Part shown: piece after piece, positions 1 through 10,894 of the stretch
How the letters are laid out: the number at the start of each line of letters is the position of its first letter
How positions within the stretch are numbered: position 1 is the first letter of the stretch
NCBI RefSeq assembly: GCF_021390325.1
Contig: NZ_JAJUWU010000004.1
Coordinates: forward strand, 1-64,000
Direction of reading: 5' to 3'
Length of the DNA: 64,000 bases
Source of the DNA: Jiella avicenniae
GTDB lineage: Bacteria; Pseudomonadota; Alphaproteobacteria; Rhizobiales; Rhizobiaceae
The notes under the pieces: generated by a model
The model's input: the letters and a program-made list of their open reading frames with translations, nothing else
Databases searched by the model: none
Told to the model about the DNA's origin: nothing
Position numbers and translations under genes: made by a program

Positions 1-817
1 CAACATCATCCGAAGCGCAAACGATAAACACTCCCTCAAATCACGACGAAAACTTGCTGGATGGTCACCGAATTACATCGCAGAACTGCTCCAACAAAGC
101 CTATAAAAATTTGGATTCGGAGCCCTGGAACGCTGCGAATGATTCTCGCCGGCGGCCATGGCAAAAAATATTCTGTCGAACTTAGTATTTTGCATGCATT
201 GCCGTCGTCCTTGCTTCGCGCTCGTCCATGCGTTTCAACAGAGGGGACGCATTCCCAATGGATGAACGCGTTTCGCAGGAGTGACGAAGGGCCTTTGCCC
301 GATGTCCGGCTCTTTGGTCGTCTCGTCCTGCGCCGTTCCCGACGAAAGCCGTCCGGAAGCGACGATCGGCTCTCCGCGCCCCTCCGGCGCGATATCCAGA
401 CCGGACGACTCCTCTGCGACCCGACCCGGACGACTCATGTGCTTGCGACGAGGACCGATCGACAGGACCGATCCGGCTCTTGAAGCGCGGAACGAAGCGG
501 GGTATATGAAGCGCATATTCTCTGCGGTGATGTCGTGAGAGTGGGTCCGGCCGGTCCCGCTCTTTTTTGTTACCAAACGCCGGGACTACCGTTCCGGCCC
601 CGGGTGAACGGCAGCGCTGCAGTGATTGGGAGATCGAAACCGTGCCGGCAGCCGAATCGGCCGCAGGCGCCGCGATCCCCGGGTCATCCGCGCCGACGGG
701 CCGGCGGCAGCTTCCGGGGCCTCGAAAGCGGCGCGGGCCTCGCGGCGCCGCCGCGCCGAGAGCGATCGGCAACGACGATTCGGGATCGATCGGCAAAGGA
801 GCATCAGTCTGAGCGAC
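1..817. other. Region without a recognised gene, upstream of rimP
   Basis: No open frame here gives a protein I recognise. The first 240 bases look clearly more AT-rich than the rest of the window, with runs such as ataaaaattt. The later part is GC-rich and its open frames on both strands overlap one another, as expected from high GC alone. The promoter of the rimP-nusA-infB operon should lie here, but I could not single out a convincing -35/-10 pair. In many Hyphomicrobiales trmB or metK sits immediately upstream of rimP; neither is visible. Confidence 0.5.
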
Positions 818-1411
818 ATGCGCATCGTCCGCGAACAGGGTCTGGAAGCCAAAATCGCCGACGTCGTCGAGGCGACGATCGAAGGTGCCGGCTATCGCCT
901 CGTGCGCGTCCGCATCTCCGGCCTGAACGGCATGACCGTGCAGATCATGGCGGAGCGTCCCGACGGGACGATGACCGTCGAGGATTGCGAAACGGTGTCG
1001 CGGGCGATTTCGCCGGTGCTCGACGCCGTCGATCCGGTCGACCGCGAGTATCATCTCGAGGTCTCGTCGCCGGGCATCGACCGGCCGCTGGTCCGCAAAA
1101 GCGATTTCGAGACCTGGGCCGGCTATCTGATGAAGCTGGAAACCAGCCGGTTGATCAACGACCGCAAGCGCTTCCGCGGCAAGATCGTCGAGGTTTCGGA
1201 CGCCGCCATTCGGGTCGAGCGCGACCAGCCCGCCTATGGCGAGCCGAGCGCCATGGAGATTCCCTTCGACGCCATCGGCGAAGCCCGTCTCATCCTGACC
1301 GACGAGCTCGTCGCCGCCTCGCTGAAGGCCGACAAGGCGGCGCGCAAGGGGCGCGGCGAACCGGAAGAGCCAAGCGAAGAGTCGGGTTCCGACCCGAGCG
1401 GACTGCATTGA
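818..1411 (+). CDS. rimP: Ribosome maturation factor RimP
   Basis: RimP is a cytoplasmic factor needed for late assembly of the 30S subunit. The 197-residue product contains the family hallmarks: an N-terminal stretch around [20 protein letters not shown], then the [18 protein letters not shown] segment, then [21 protein letters not shown], followed by an SH3-like C-terminal part and a charged tail. The start is set at the ATG opening [10 protein letters not shown]. An AAAGGAG lies about 16 bases upstream, so a slightly earlier non-ATG start is possible. It is the first gene of the rimP-nusA-ylxR-infB translation/transcription operon, with nusA 158 bases downstream in the same direction. Length is normal for the family. 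Confidence 0.95.
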   Translation: MRIVREQGLEAKIADVVEATIEGAGYRLVRVRISGLNGMTVQIMAERPDGTMTVEDCETVSRAISPVLDAVDPVDREYHLEVSSPGIDRPLVRKSDFETWAGYLMKLETSRLINDRKRFRGKIVEVSDAAIRVERDQPAYGEPSAMEIPFDAIGEARLILTDELVAASLKADKAARKGRGEPEEPSEESGSDPSGLH

Positions 1412-1569
1412 AAGAGATGGCGCCGGACGATCCGGCGCCGCGCCGCACGGCCGCAAGGCGGTGGCGAAAAATGAATGGCCCCGTTGATCTGCGGGCAGGA
1501 AACGAATGCTTCAGGACGAACGCGCGGGAACGAGCCCGGCCGCGATCGTCCGATCAGGAGACTTGAAAA

Positions 1570-3183
1570 ATGGCAGTCAGTGCGAACAGGCTCGAGCTTC
1601 TGCAGATCGCGGACGCGGTGGCGCGGGAAAAATCGATCGACCGCGAGATCGTCATCGGCGCCATGGCCGACGCCATCCAGAAGGCCGCCCGCTCGCGCTA
1701 CGGCCAGGAGACCAACATCCGCGTCGACATCAATACCAAGACCGGCGAGATGAAGCTGCAGCGCCTGCTCGAGGTGGTGGACGACGTCGAGAACCCGAAC
1801 ACCCAGATCTATCTGGAACTCGCGCGCGACAAGAATCCCGATGCCGAGCCCGGCGACTTCATCGCCGAGCAGCTGCCGCCGATGGATTTCGGCCGCATCG
1901 CCGCCCAGTCGGCCAAGCAGGTGATCGTCCAGAAGGTGCGCGACGCCGAGCGTGACCGTCAGTACGACGAATTCCGCGACCGGGTCGGGGAGATCGTCAA
2001 CGGCACGGTCAAGCGCGTCGAATACGGCAACGTCATCGTCGACCTCGGCCGCGGCGAAGGCATCATCCGCCGCGACGAACAGATCCCGCGGGAGATGTTC
2101 CGCTACGGCGACCGGGTCCGCGCCTATGTCTACGACGTGCGCCGCGAGCAGCGGGGCCCGCAGATCTTTTTGTCGCGAACCCATCCGCAGTTCATGGCGA
2201 AGCTCTTCACCATGGAAGTGCCGGAGATCTACGACGGCATCATCACCATCAAGGCGGTGGCGCGCGATCCGGGGTCGCGGGCGAAGATCGCCGTGGTCTC
2301 CTCGGATTCCTCGGTCGATCCGGTCGGCGCCTGCGTCGGCATGCGCGGCTCCAGAGTTCAGGCGGTGGTCGGCGAACTGCAGGGCGAGAAGATCGACATC
2401 ATCCCCTGGTCGCCGGATGCCGCAGCCTTTCTCGTCAACGCGCTGCAGCCGGCGGAAGTCGCCAAGGTCGTGCTCGACGAGGATGCCGAGAGGATTGAAG
2501 TCGTCGTTCCCGATGACCAGCTTTCTCTGGCGATCGGCCGGCGCGGCCAGAACGTCCGCCTCGCCTCGCAGCTCACCGGCTGGGACATCGACATCCTGAC
2601 CGAGGAAGAAGAGTCCTCGCGCCGCCAGAAGGAATTCCAGGAGCGGTCGGAGACCTTCATGGAGGCGCTGGACGTCGACGAGATGGTCGGCCAGCTCCTC
2701 GCCTCGGAAGGCTTCGCGACGGTCGAGGAAGTGGCCTATGTCGACGCCGACGAGGTCGCCTCGATCGAGGGCTTCGACGAAGACACCGCCCAGGAGATCC
2801 AGACCCGGGCCCGCGAGTATCTGGAACGCCGCGAGGCGGAGTTCGACGCCAAGCGCAAGGAACTCGGCGTTGCCGACGAATTGAAGGAGATCGACGGGCT
2901 GACGACGGAGATGCTCGTCGCGCTCGGCGAGGACGACGTGAAGTCGCTCGAGGACTTCGCCGGTTGTGCCGTCGACGACCTGACCGGCTGGAGCGAGCGC
3001 AAGGACGGCGAGACGAAGCGCTATCCCGGGACGCTGAGCGCCTTCGACGTTTCGCGCGCCGACGCCGAACAGATGATCCTGTCGGCACGGCTGAAGGCCG
3101 GCTGGATCACCGAGGCGGATCTCAGGGGTCCGGAAGTCGACGAGGAAGAAGGCGAGGAGGCAGTCGAAGACCACGCGGCTTGA
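1570..3183 (+). CDS. nusA: Transcription termination/antitermination factor NusA
   Basis: NusA binds RNA polymerase and modulates pausing, termination and antitermination. The 537-residue protein has the expected order: N-terminal polymerase-binding domain (about 1-130), S1 domain (about 135-200, from VGEIVNGTVKRVEYGNVIVDLG), two KH domains (about 205-345, with VGACVGMRGSRVQ and LSLAIGRRGQNVRLA), then two helix-hairpin-helix-rich C-terminal repeats (about 365-510) and an acidic tail. This length and the duplicated C-terminal modules are usual for alphaproteobacteria. An AGGAG precedes the ATG by 9 bases. The downstream YlxR-type gene begins within or just after its stop codon, consistent with one operon. 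Confidence 0.98.
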   Translation: MAVSANRLELLQIADAVAREKSIDREIVIGAMADAIQKAARSRYGQETNIRVDINTKTGEMKLQRLLEVVDDVENPNTQIYLELARDKNPDAEPGDFIAEQLPPMDFGRIAAQSAKQVIVQKVRDAERDRQYDEFRDRVGEIVNGTVKRVEYGNVIVDLGRGEGIIRRDEQIPREMFRYGDRVRAYVYDVRREQRGPQIFLSRTHPQFMAKLFTMEVPEIYDGIITIKAVARDPGSRAKIAVVSSDSSVDPVGACVGMRGSRVQAVVGELQGEKIDIIPWSPDAAAFLVNALQPAEVAKVVLDEDAERIEVVVPDDQLSLAIGRRGQNVRLASQLTGWDIDILTEEEESSRRQKEFQERSETFMEALDVDEMVGQLLASEGFATVEEVAYVDADEVASIEGFDEDTAQEIQTRAREYLERREAEFDAKRKELGVADELKEIDGLTTEMLVALGEDDVKSLEDFAGCAVDDLTGWSERKDGETKRYPGTLSAFDVSRADAEQMILSARLKAGWITEADLRGPEVDEEEGEEAVEDHAA

Positions 3184-3206
3184 ACGGCGACCGGGCAGGT
3201 GCTGCG

Positions 3207-3917
3207 GTGACGGGGCCGGATGGCGGGGCGGAACGGGGCGAGGCCCCGGACGAAAGCGATTTTCCGGGGGAGGATCTCCTGAACCCGCGCACCTGCATCG
3301 TCACGCGGCAGAGCCTCGATCCGAGCGCGCTCATCCGGTTCGTGCGCGACCCCGAGAACCGGGTCGTGCCGGATCTGAAGCGGCGGCTTCCCGGGCGCGG
3401 CGCACATGTCTCGATCAGCCGCGAGGCGGTTGAGGCGGCGGTGAAGCGGCGGCTGTTCGCCAGGGCGTTTCGCTCCAAGGTGGAGGCGCCGGAGGATCTC
3501 GGGGCGATGGTCGATCGCCTTCTGGCGAGCCAGGCCACCGGCTCTCTCGGCCTCGCCCGCAAGGCCGGCCAGCTGGTCGCGGGCGCCGCCAAGGTGGAGG
3601 CCGCGGTCCGGACGGGACGGGCCATCGGCCTTCTCCAGTCGCTGGAGGCGGCCGAAGACGGAGTGAGGAAGATCGAGGCGGTTCGACGCGCCAGACAGCG
3701 CGAGACGGGCCGGACGATCGCAAGGTTTCGCCTCTTTGGCACCGACGAAATCAGCTTGGCGTTGGGCGGGGGGAATGTGATACATGCAGCCATCCTTGCC
3801 GGTGATGCAGGCTCGGCTGCTCTGAAGCGCTTGGAAGCGCTGGCCAGATATCGGGGTGAGATCCCCGAAGAGGCGATCGACGGCGCCGTCCGCGGCGACT
3901 CGTCGCCGGAACATTGA
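3207..3917 (+). CDS. RNA-binding protein, YlxR (DUF448) fused to an L7Ae-like domain
   Basis: A two-domain predicted RNA-binding protein of about 236 residues. The N-terminal part has the YlxR motif (RTCIVTRQSLDPSALIRFV, then PGRGAHV). The C-terminal part resembles the L7Ae/L30e family (GSLGLARKAGQLVAGAAKVE) and ends with a fold fragment around GGGNVIHAAIL. The fusion between nusA and infB is typical of alphaproteobacteria; in Bacillus the two domains are separate genes (ylxR and ylxQ). The start is uncertain: the GTG at 3207 is used here, but a TTG at 3180 overlapping the nusA stop codon is possible and has a GAGGAGG upstream at poor spacing. The biochemical role is not established by the sequence. 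Confidence 0.85.
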   Translation: MTGPDGGAERGEAPDESDFPGEDLLNPRTCIVTRQSLDPSALIRFVRDPENRVVPDLKRRLPGRGAHVSISREAVEAAVKRRLFARAFRSKVEAPEDLGAMVDRLLASQATGSLGLARKAGQLVAGAAKVEAAVRTGRAIGLLQSLEAAEDGVRKIEAVRRARQRETGRTIARFRLFGTDEISLALGGGNVIHAAILAGDAGSAALKRLEALARYRGEIPEEAIDGAVRGDSSPEH

Positions 3918-4009
3918 GACTGCAAACGATTGGAAGCGCCTCGCAAAGCGCGCTTCCTGGCAAGACGAAGGGCGCGGGAACCGATCCCGCGCAGGAAGTG
4001 GAAGCGTAG

Positions 4010-7000
4010 ATGAGCGATACCAAGTCCGGCGACGACAAGACGCTCCATGTGAGCTCGAAGAAGACCCTGACCCTGAAGCGCGGCGGCGTCGAGCAGTCGA
4101 CGGTGCGCCAGAACTTCAGTCACGGGCGCACCAAGAATGTCGTGGTCGAGACCAAGAAGCGGCGGATTCACAAGCCGGAAGAGGCGGCGGCGCCCAAGCC
4201 GAACGTCGCTGCCGGACTGAAGCCGCGCGCCAGCGAGCCTCAGCCGGCCCAGCCGGCCCCGCAGCAGGACCGTGCGCCCGCCGGCAGCGTCGCCCCGAAG
4301 GTCGCGCCGGCGCCTCAGCCGCTCAACAGCGGCGGTCGCCCCAAGCAGATCGAATTCCCGCCGAAGCCGGCTCCGGCGGCTGCTGCAGAGCCGGCCGAGA
4401 CGCCGGCGGCGGTCGCGCCCGAGGCGCCCGCAGCCGCGAGCGCCCCTGCCGAAGCGCCGGTCGCGGCCGAGGCTGCGGCCCCGAAGGCGCCGCCGCAGGA
4501 GCCCGTTGCCGAGGCCAAGCCGGCCGAAGTCGCTCCGGCCGAGCCGACGCCCGCGGAAGCGCGTGCGACGTCTCCTGCCGCGGACGAGACCGCCGAGACG
4601 GCCCGCCCGGCGACGACGGCGAGCGATGCGTCGGCGACCGGCGCACCGCAGCGGCCCGCCGCATCGGCGCCGTCTTCGCGCACCGGCCAGGCCTCTTCGA
4701 CGCCGGCCCCCGTCCAGCGTGGCCGCGACGGCGCGGGACGCGACGGTCCGCGTGGTCCGCGCCCGGACAACCGTGGCGACACCCGCGACAATCGCGGTGG
4801 CCAGAACCGTCCCGGCGGCCGTGACGATCGCCGCGCCGCGCCGCAGGCGGCTCCCACGGGTCAGCGGCAGCCGCGCGGCGCCGTGCTTTCCGACCTGTCG
4901 TCGCGGGAAATGGATGCGCGCCGCCGGGCCCTCGAACTCGCCAAGCAGCGCGAGGCCGAGGCGCGCCGGCTCTTCCAGGAGGAAGAAGCCCGCCGCATCG
5001 CCGACGACGAACGTCGCCGGGCCGAGCGCGAGGAATCCGAGCGCCGTCAGGTCGAGGAACAGGCCCGTCTCGAGGCCGAAGCCGAAGCAAGACGCAAGGC
5101 CGAAGCCGACGCCGCGACCCGGCGCAGCAACAAGCCCGCCTCGACGGCCAAGGAAGCCGCGCCCCTGTCTCCGGCCGACGCCGAGGCGGCGGCGGCCAGG
5201 GCCGAACGCGGCGAAGGCCGGCGGCGCAACGTCGGCGAGGAGGACGAGGGTGCGCGCCGCGGCGCCAGCAGCCCGCGTCGCAGCCCGCGCGGCGGAGCCA
5301 CGGCCGAGACGCCGAAGCCGGCGCGTTCGGACCGCAACGAGGGACGGCGGAGCGGCAAGCTCACCCTCGACAAGGCGCTGACGGCCGAAGAGGGTGGCCG
5401 CGGACGGTCGCTGTCGTCGATCCGTCGCCGCCAGGAGAAATTCAAACGCTCGCAGCAGAACACGCCGCGAGAGAAGATCATACGCGAAGTGATACTTCCA
5501 GAGACGATCACCATCCAGGAACTCGCCAACCGCATGTCGGAGCGTTCCGTCGACGTCATCAAGTTCCTCATGAAAGAGGGGCAGATGATGAAGCCGGGCG
5601 ACATCATCGAGGCCGATCTCGCCGAACTCATCGCATCGGAATTCGGGCACACGGTGAACCGTGTCGCCGAGTCGGACGTCGAGACCGGCATCTTCGGCGT
5701 CGAGGACAATCCCGAAGCGCTGGTGTCGCGGCCGCCGGTCGTCACCATCATGGGCCATGTCGACCACGGCAAGACGTCGCTGCTCGACGCGATCCGCAAG
5801 ACCAAGGTGGTTTCCGGCGAGGCCGGTGGCATCACCCAGCACATCGGCGCCTACCAGGTCGAGCAGAACGGTCACAAGATCTCGTTCATCGACACGCCGG
5901 GCCACGCCGCCTTCACGGCGATGCGTGCCCGCGGCGCCCAGGCGACCGACATCGCGGTGCTGGTCGTGGCGGCGGACGACAGCGTCATGCCGCAGACGAT
6001 CGAGTCGATCCGCCACGCCAAGGCGGCCGGCGTGCCGATCGTCGTGGCGATCAACAAGATCGACAAGCCGAGCGCCGATCCCGCCAAGGTGCGCAGCGGA
6101 CTGCTGCAGCACGAGGTGTTCGTCGAATCCATGGGCGGCGAGGTTCTCGACGTCGAGGTTTCGGCGGTCAAGGGCACCGGTCTCGACAAGCTTCTGGAGG
6201 CGATCCTCCTGCAGGCCGAACTGCTCGATCTGAAGGCCGATCCGACGCGCACCGCCGAGGGCGTCGTCATCGAGGCGCAGCTCGACAAGGGCCGCGGCCC
6301 GGTCGCGACCGTACTCGTCCAGACCGGCACGCTGAAGGTCGGCGACATCGTCGTCACCGGCGACGAGTGGGGCCGGGTGCGCGCTCTGGTCAACGACAAG
6401 GGCGAGCAGCTCAAGGAGGCTCCGCCGTCGCTGCCGGTCGAGATCCTCGGCATGCAGGGGACGCCGCAGGCGGGCGATCGCTTCGCGGTGGTCGAGAACG
6501 AGGCCAAGGCCCGCGAGATCTCCGAGTACCGCCAGCGGCTCGCCCGCGAGAAGCAGGTGGCGAAGTCCGCCGGCCAGCGCGGCTCGCTCGAGCAGATGAT
6601 GTCGCAGCTCCAGGATACCGGCCAGAAGAACTTCCCGCTGGTCATCAAGGGCGACGTGCAGGGCTCGATCGAGGCGATCGTCGGCTCGCTCGACAAGATC
6701 TCGACCGACGAGGTGCGGGCGCTCATCGTCCATTCGGGCGCCGGCGCGATCACCGAGTCCGACATCTCGCTGGCCGCCGCCTCGAACGCGGCGATCATCG
6801 GCTTCAACGTCCGCGCCAACAAGCAGGCGCGCGAGGCGGCCGAACGCGAGGGCATCGAGATCCGCTACTACAACATCATCTACGATCTCGTGGATGACGT
6901 GAAGGACGCGATGTCGGGCCTGCTGTCCCCGGAGCGGCGCGAGACCTTCCTCGGCAATGCCGAGATCCGGGAGGTGTTCAACATCACCAAGGTCGGCAAG

Positions 7001-7237
7001 GTCGCGGGCTGTCTCGTCACCGAGGGCGAAGTCGAGCGCGGCGCGGGCGTTCGCCTGATCCGCGACGGCGTCGTCATCCACGAGGGCACGCTGAAGACCC
7101 TCAAGCGCTTCAAGGATGAGGTGCAGAAGGTCATCAGCGGCCAGGAATGCGGCATGGCCTTCGAACGTTACGAGGACATCCGCCAGGGCGACGTCATCGA
7201 GTGCTTCCGCGTCGAACACGTGGCGCGGACGCTGTAA
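4010..7237 (+). CDS. infB: Translation initiation factor IF-2
   Basis: IF-2 is the GTPase that brings initiator tRNA to the 30S subunit. The 1075-residue protein is at the long end for the family because of an N-terminal region of about 480 residues that is first Ala/Pro-rich, then Arg/Gly/Asp-rich, then a charged helix. The conserved IF2_N module follows ([21 protein letters not shown], about 500-550). The G domain has GHVDHGKT at 582-589, the G3 motif DTPGH and the G4 motif NKID, followed by domains II to IV. A start-proximal basic [10 protein letters not shown] segment matches rhizobial IF-2. An AGGAAG lies upstream of the ATG. It is the last gene of the operon seen here; rbfA and truB, which often follow, are not downstream. 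Confidence 0.98.
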   Translation: MSDTKSGDDKTLHVSSKKTLTLKRGGVEQSTVRQNFSHGRTKNVVVETKKRRIHKPEEAAAPKPNVAAGLKPRASEPQPAQPAPQQDRAPAGSVAPKVAPAPQPLNSGGRPKQIEFPPKPAPAAAAEPAETPAAVAPEAPAAASAPAEAPVAAEAAAPKAPPQEPVAEAKPAEVAPAEPTPAEARATSPAADETAETARPATTASDASATGAPQRPAASAPSSRTGQASSTPAPVQRGRDGAGRDGPRGPRPDNRGDTRDNRGGQNRPGGRDDRRAAPQAAPTGQRQPRGAVLSDLSSREMDARRRALELAKQREAEARRLFQEEEARRIADDERRRAEREESERRQVEEQARLEAEAEARRKAEADAATRRSNKPASTAKEAAPLSPADAEAAAARAERGEGRRRNVGEEDEGARRGASSPRRSPRGGATAETPKPARSDRNEGRRSGKLTLDKALTAEEGGRGRSLSSIRRRQEKFKRSQQNTPREKIIREVILPETITIQELANRMSERSVDVIKFLMKEGQMMKPGDIIEADLAELIASEFGHTVNRVAESDVETGIFGVEDNPEALVSRPPVVTIMGHVDHGKTSLLDAIRKTKVVSGEAGGITQHIGAYQVEQNGHKISFIDTPGHAAFTAMRARGAQATDIAVLVVAADDSVMPQTIESIRHAKAAGVPIVVAINKIDKPSADPAKVRSGLLQHEVFVESMGGEVLDVEVSAVKGTGLDKLLEAILLQAELLDLKADPTRTAEGVVIEAQLDKGRGPVATVLVQTGTLKVGDIVVTGDEWGRVRALVNDKGEQLKEAPPSLPVEILGMQGTPQAGDRFAVVENEAKAREISEYRQRLAREKQVAKSAGQRGSLEQMMSQLQDTGQKNFPLVIKGDVQGSIEAIVGSLDKISTDEVRALIVHSGAGAITESDISLAAASNAAIIGFNVRANKQAREAAEREGIEIRYYNIIYDLVDDVKDAMSGLLSPERRETFLGNAEIREVFNITKVGKVAGCLVTEGEVERGAGVRLIRDGVVIHEGTLKTLKRFKDEVQKVISGQECGMAFERYEDIRQGDVIECFRVEHVARTL

Positions 7238-7627
7238 GGACGCGCGACGGGGTCGGAAGCCATGTCTCAGGCAAACTCAAGCGCGAATTTGCAAGTGAAA
7301 CCTGGCCACGATCCGTGCCGCGCCCGGAGAGCGGAGATCGATGCATGGAACCGGGGCGGATATTTCGTCCCGGTTCCATGGCGACGGACAAATCTCGGAT
7401 GATGCTCGGCGTGGTGGCGACGTAAAATCGTCCTGCGAACTTTCTGCAAAAGAAGCACGCGAGCGTGTCGCCCGTCGACTTGCAGACTCAAAGACGCGCC
7501 GCGGTCACACGTCCGAGGGCCGCGGCGCCGGGCTCGTCGAGCATGAGCAGGCCATCGGCGCTTCGACCTATGCATCCTTCGACGGGCTCAGGAAGCCCAC
7601 GATGAGGGGAAAGGCCAGCGCCCCCGC
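7238..7627. other. Gap between convergent infB and lepA
   Basis: No gene is seen in these 390 bases. The region holds a 37-nt perfect hairpin (7344-7380, listed separately). It also holds the motif CATCCTTCGACGGGCTCAGG at 7573-7592, which resembles a short intergenic repeat seen in several proteobacterial genomes. It separates the stop codons of infB (+) and lepA (-). Confidence 0.5.
7344..7380. terminator. Perfect 12-bp inverted repeat between infB and lepA
   Basis: The arms CATGGAACCGGG (7344-7355) and CCCGGTTCCATG (7369-7380) pair perfectly around a 13-nt AT-containing loop. There is no T-tract on either side, so it is not a classic intrinsic terminator. Its position between convergent genes suggests transcript-end protection, a bidirectional terminator or a dispersed palindromic element. 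Confidence 0.5.
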
Positions 7628-9448
7628 TCAACTGTCCATTTTCAGCGCCGCGATGAATGCTTCCTGCGGGATCTCGACCTTGCCGAACTGGCGCATGCGC
7701 TTCTTGCCCTCTTTCTGCTTTTCGAGGAGCTTGCGCTTTCTGGTGGCGTCGCCGCCGTAGCATTTGGCGGTGACGTCCTTGCGCAGCGCCGAAATGGTCT
7801 CTCTCGCGATGACCTTGCCGCCGATCGCCGCCTGGATCGGGATCTTGAAGAGGTGGTGGGGGATCAGCTCCTTCAGCTTCTCGCACATGGCTCTTCCACG
7901 ACGATCGGCCTGGCTGCGGTGGACGAGCATGGAGAGCGCGTCGACCGGCTCGGCATTGACGAGGACCGAGAGCTTGACGAGATCGCCTTCCCGATAATCG
8001 GTCATCTGGTAGTCGAAGCTGGCATAGCCCTTCGAGATCGACTTCAGCCGGTCGTAGAAGTCGAAGACCACCTCGTTCAGCGGCAATTCGTAGGCCACGA
8101 GCGCGCGCTTGCCGACATAGGAGAGGTCGATCTGGATGCCGCGGCGCTCCTGGCAGAGGGTCAGGATGTTGCCGAGATAGTCGTCGGGCGTCAGGATCGT
8201 CGCCTTGATCCAGGGCTCCTGGATGTGGTCGATCCTGACGACGTCCGGCATGTCTGCCGGGTTGTGCAGCTCGATGTCCGAGCCGTCGGTCAGTCTGATC
8301 TTGTAGACCACCGAGGGGGCCGTCGCGATGAGGTCGAGGTCGAACTCGCGGGAGAGGCGCTCCTGGATGATCTCGAGGTGGAGAAGGCCGAGGAAGCCGC
8401 AGCGGAAGCCGAAACCGAGCGCCGCCGAGGATTCCATCTCGTAGGAGAAGCTGGCGTCGTTGAGCCGGAGCTTGCCCATCGCGGCTCTCAGATCGTCGAA
8501 ATCGGCGGCGTCGACCGGGAAGAGGCCGCAGAAGACCACCGGCTGGGCCGGCTTGAAGCCGGGCAGCATGTCGGTCGTCGGGCGCTTGTCCTCGGTGATC
8601 GTATCGCCGACGCGGGTGTCGGCGACCTCCTTGATCGACGCCGTGATGAAGCCGAGTTCCCCTGGACCCAGAGCGTCGACCTGCACCATTTTGGGAGTGA
8701 AGACGCCGACCCGGTCCACCGGATATTTGGCGTCCGTGCCCATCATCCGGATGGTCTGGCCCTTCTTGAGCTCGCCGTCGATGATGCGCACCAGCACGAT
8801 GACGCCGAGATAGGCGTCGTACCAGCTATCCACCAGCATCGCCTTGAGCGGCGCCTTGCGGTCACCTTCCTTGGGGGCGGGCAGGCGATGGACGATCGCT
8901 TCCAGGACGTCCTCGATGCCGAGACCGGATTTCGCCGAGATCATCACCGCCTCGGAAGCGTCGAGGCCGATCACCTCCTCGATCTGCTCCTTGACCTTGT
9001 CGGGCTCGGCGGCGGGCAGGTCGATCTTGTTGAGGACCGGGACGATCTCGAGATCGTTGTCGAGGGCGAGATAGACGTTGGCCAGCGTCTGCGCCTCCAC
9101 CCCCTGCGCCGCGTCGACGACGAGGAGCGCGCCCTCGCAGGCCGACAGCGAGCGGGACACCTCATAGGCGAAGTCGACATGGCCCGGCGTGTCGATCAGG
9201 TTGAGAACGTAGGTCTCGCCGTCCTTCGCCGTATAGTGCAGGCGCACGGTCTGCGCCTTGATGGTGATGCCGCGCTCGCGCTCGATGTCCATCGAATCGA
9301 GCACCTGATCCTTCATCTCGCGGGTGTCGAGGCCCCCGGTGTTCTGGATCAGACGGTCGGCGAGCGTCGACTTCCCGTGGTCGATATGGGCGACGATCGA
9401 GAAGTTGCGGATGCGCGAAAGCGGCGTGTCGGCGGGCATGGTGCTCAT
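7628..9448 (-). CDS. lepA: Elongation factor 4 (LepA/EF4)
   Basis: LepA is a ribosome-associated translational GTPase resembling EF-G. The 606-residue product has the G domain with [10 protein letters not shown] near residue 20, DTPGHVDF and NKIDLP, then domains II, III and V. It ends in the LepA-specific C-terminal domain ([20 protein letters not shown], then the basic [17 protein letters not shown] region). Length is typical. The start is the ATG of [15 protein letters not shown]; an internal ATG three codons later is the alternative. It is transcribed convergently with infB and lies 102 bases downstream of ruvC on the same strand. Confidence 0.97.
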   Translation of the reverse strand: MSTMPADTPLSRIRNFSIVAHIDHGKSTLADRLIQNTGGLDTREMKDQVLDSMDIERERGITIKAQTVRLHYTAKDGETYVLNLIDTPGHVDFAYEVSRSLSACEGALLVVDAAQGVEAQTLANVYLALDNDLEIVPVLNKIDLPAAEPDKVKEQIEEVIGLDASEAVMISAKSGLGIEDVLEAIVHRLPAPKEGDRKAPLKAMLVDSWYDAYLGVIVLVRIIDGELKKGQTIRMMGTDAKYPVDRVGVFTPKMVQVDALGPGELGFITASIKEVADTRVGDTITEDKRPTTDMLPGFKPAQPVVFCGLFPVDAADFDDLRAAMGKLRLNDASFSYEMESSAALGFGFRCGFLGLLHLEIIQERLSREFDLDLIATAPSVVYKIRLTDGSDIELHNPADMPDVVRIDHIQEPWIKATILTPDDYLGNILTLCQERRGIQIDLSYVGKRALVAYELPLNEVVFDFYDRLKSISKGYASFDYQMTDYREGDLVKLSVLVNAEPVDALSMLVHRSQADRRGRAMCEKLKELIPHHLFKIPIQAAIGGKVIARETISALRKDVTAKCYGGDATRKRKLLEKQKEGKKRMRQFGKVEIPQEAFIAALKMDS

Positions 9449-9550
9449 GGCCCGCGATATAAAGACAGTTAACGCGTCTTGGAAGCGTTCGATTGCGCGT
9501 TGCGGGAGAGATTTGGGCCGTGACGGGGGCCGGCTGCGGGCCGGGCCGCC

Positions 9551-10069
9551 TCAGCGCCCGGCGAAGGCGGCGCGGGCCTGGGCCGACTGGCGGTGATGGG
9601 TGTGGCAGATGGCGATGGCGATGGCGTCCGCGGCGTCGTCGGTGTCGAATGTCGCCTTCGGCATCAGCACTTTCACCATCATGTGGATCTGCTTCTTCTC
9701 GCCGTGGCCGACGCCGATGACCGCCTTCTTCACCGCGTTCGGCGCGTATTCGGCAACGGGCAGCCCGGCGAGCGCCGGGACCAGCAGCGCGACGCCGCGG
9801 GCCTGGCCGAGCTTCAGGGTGGCGACGGCGTCCTTGTTGACGAAGGTCTGCTCGACCGCCGCCTCGTCCGGCCGGTGGGTGTGGATGATTCCGGAAAGGC
9901 CCTCGTGCAGCTGGCAGAGCCGCGAGGCGAGGTCGCATTTCGCATCGGACGTGATCGTGCCGCTCGCCACGAAGCGCAGCGAGTTGCCCATGGTCTCGAC
10001 GATGCCCCAGCCGGTGCGGCGAAGGCCGGGATCGATGCCGACGATGCGGACGGGGGACTCCATTAACAT
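9551..10069 (-). CDS. ruvC: Crossover junction endodeoxyribonuclease RuvC
   Basis: RuvC resolves Holliday junctions together with RuvAB. The 172-residue product begins [16 protein letters not shown], which carries the first catalytic Asp, and retains the acidic residues of the RNase H-like fold ([11 protein letters not shown], and [13 protein letters not shown] with the last Asp pair). The ATG at 10069 is chosen because an AAAGGAG ends 12 bases upstream; a TTG nine bases earlier would be too close to it, and another ATG lies six bases later. In most Hyphomicrobiales ruvC is directly followed by ruvA-ruvB; here lepA follows and ruvAB are not in the window. A Uma2 gene on the opposite strand separates it from yebC. 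Confidence 0.96.
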   Translation of the reverse strand: MLMESPVRIVGIDPGLRRTGWGIVETMGNSLRFVASGTITSDAKCDLASRLCQLHEGLSGIIHTHRPDEAAVEQTFVNKDAVATLKLGQARGVALLVPALAGLPVAEYAPNAVKKAVIGVGHGEKKQIHMMVKVLMPKATFDTDDAADAIAIAICHTHHRQSAQARAAFAGR

Positions 10070-10215
10070 TTTGTTCAAACTCTCCTTTACCCGAATCGCT
10101 TGCGATTGGACAGACGAAACATGAACAAAGATGAAACGAGCGGCCGGAGCGGGAGAACATCGCTCGCGCAGGACACGGTATCGCGCTATGATCGACCGGA
10201 ATGGAGGCGATGGCG

Positions 10216-10815
10216 ATGAGCGAGGCCAAGACGATCAAACGGATGACGCCGGACGAGTTTTTTGTCTGGCAGGCCGAGCAGGACGAGAACTACGAGCTGG
10301 TGAACGGAATTCCGGTGCTGCCTGCAAAGGCGATGACCGGCGCCAGCCGCCGCCACGACATCATCACCGTCAACATCCTGCGGCTTCTTGGCAACCAGCT
10401 GCGCGGCAAGCCCTGCCGGCCGCATACCGACGACATGACGGTGAGGAATCCCGCCGGCAACATTCGCCGGCCGGACGTCATCGTCGACTGCAAGGGCGGG
10501 CCGGACCGCTCCATGGAAACCGGCGAGCCGCGCGTCCTCTTCGAGGTGCTGTCGCCCTCGACCATGGCCTTCGACCGTTTCCGCAAGGTGGAGGAGTACA
10601 AGACCAACGACGGCGTCCGCGTCGTCCTGCTCGTCGCCTCCGAATCGGCCGAGGTCATCGTCTGGCGACGGGACGGGGAGGGCGCCGACGCCTGGCGCTC
10701 GGAGATCGTCGAGGGCTTGGCTGCGACCATCGACCTGCCGGAGATCGGCTGCGAGCTGGCGCTCGAAGAGGTCTACGAGGACACGGGCGTGAAGGACGGA
10801 CCGGGCGGCGCGTGA
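10216..10815 (+). CDS. Uma2 family (DUF820) putative restriction-like endonuclease
   Basis: A 199-residue protein of the Uma2/DUF820 family, which has a PD-(D/E)XK nuclease-like fold of unknown biological role and is strongly expanded in cyanobacteria. Family features seen are [22 protein letters not shown] at the start, RRPDVIVDC with the candidate metal-binding Asp, FEVLSPST with the candidate Glu, and [13 protein letters not shown]. The ATG at 10216 has GGAGG eight bases upstream; two in-frame ATGs at 10201 and 10210 overlap or abut that site. It lies on the plus strand between ruvC and yebC, which are both on the minus strand and normally adjacent, so it looks like an insertion into a conserved block. 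Confidence 0.85.
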   Translation: MSEAKTIKRMTPDEFFVWQAEQDENYELVNGIPVLPAKAMTGASRRHDIITVNILRLLGNQLRGKPCRPHTDDMTVRNPAGNIRRPDVIVDCKGGPDRSMETGEPRVLFEVLSPSTMAFDRFRKVEEYKTNDGVRVVLLVASESAEVIVWRRDGEGADAWRSEIVEGLAATIDLPEIGCELALEEVYEDTGVKDGPGGA

Positions 10816-10894
10816 GGCGGGAGGTTCGATCTCGCCTTGCCGCTCCCGATCTCGTTCGACGGGCAAGGCGCGCCGGCGCTCTGGCTCGTGGGCT

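Noticed and set aside
235-576. Possible small genes in the first 800 bases
   Set aside because: Frames on both strands overlap one another, lack ribosome-binding sites and give no recognisable protein.
3122-7219. A 1365-codon open frame antisense to infB
   Set aside because: Long antisense frames are expected in GC-rich coding DNA. The translation is low-complexity Arg/Asp/Leu sequence with no family features, and infB is certain on the other strand.
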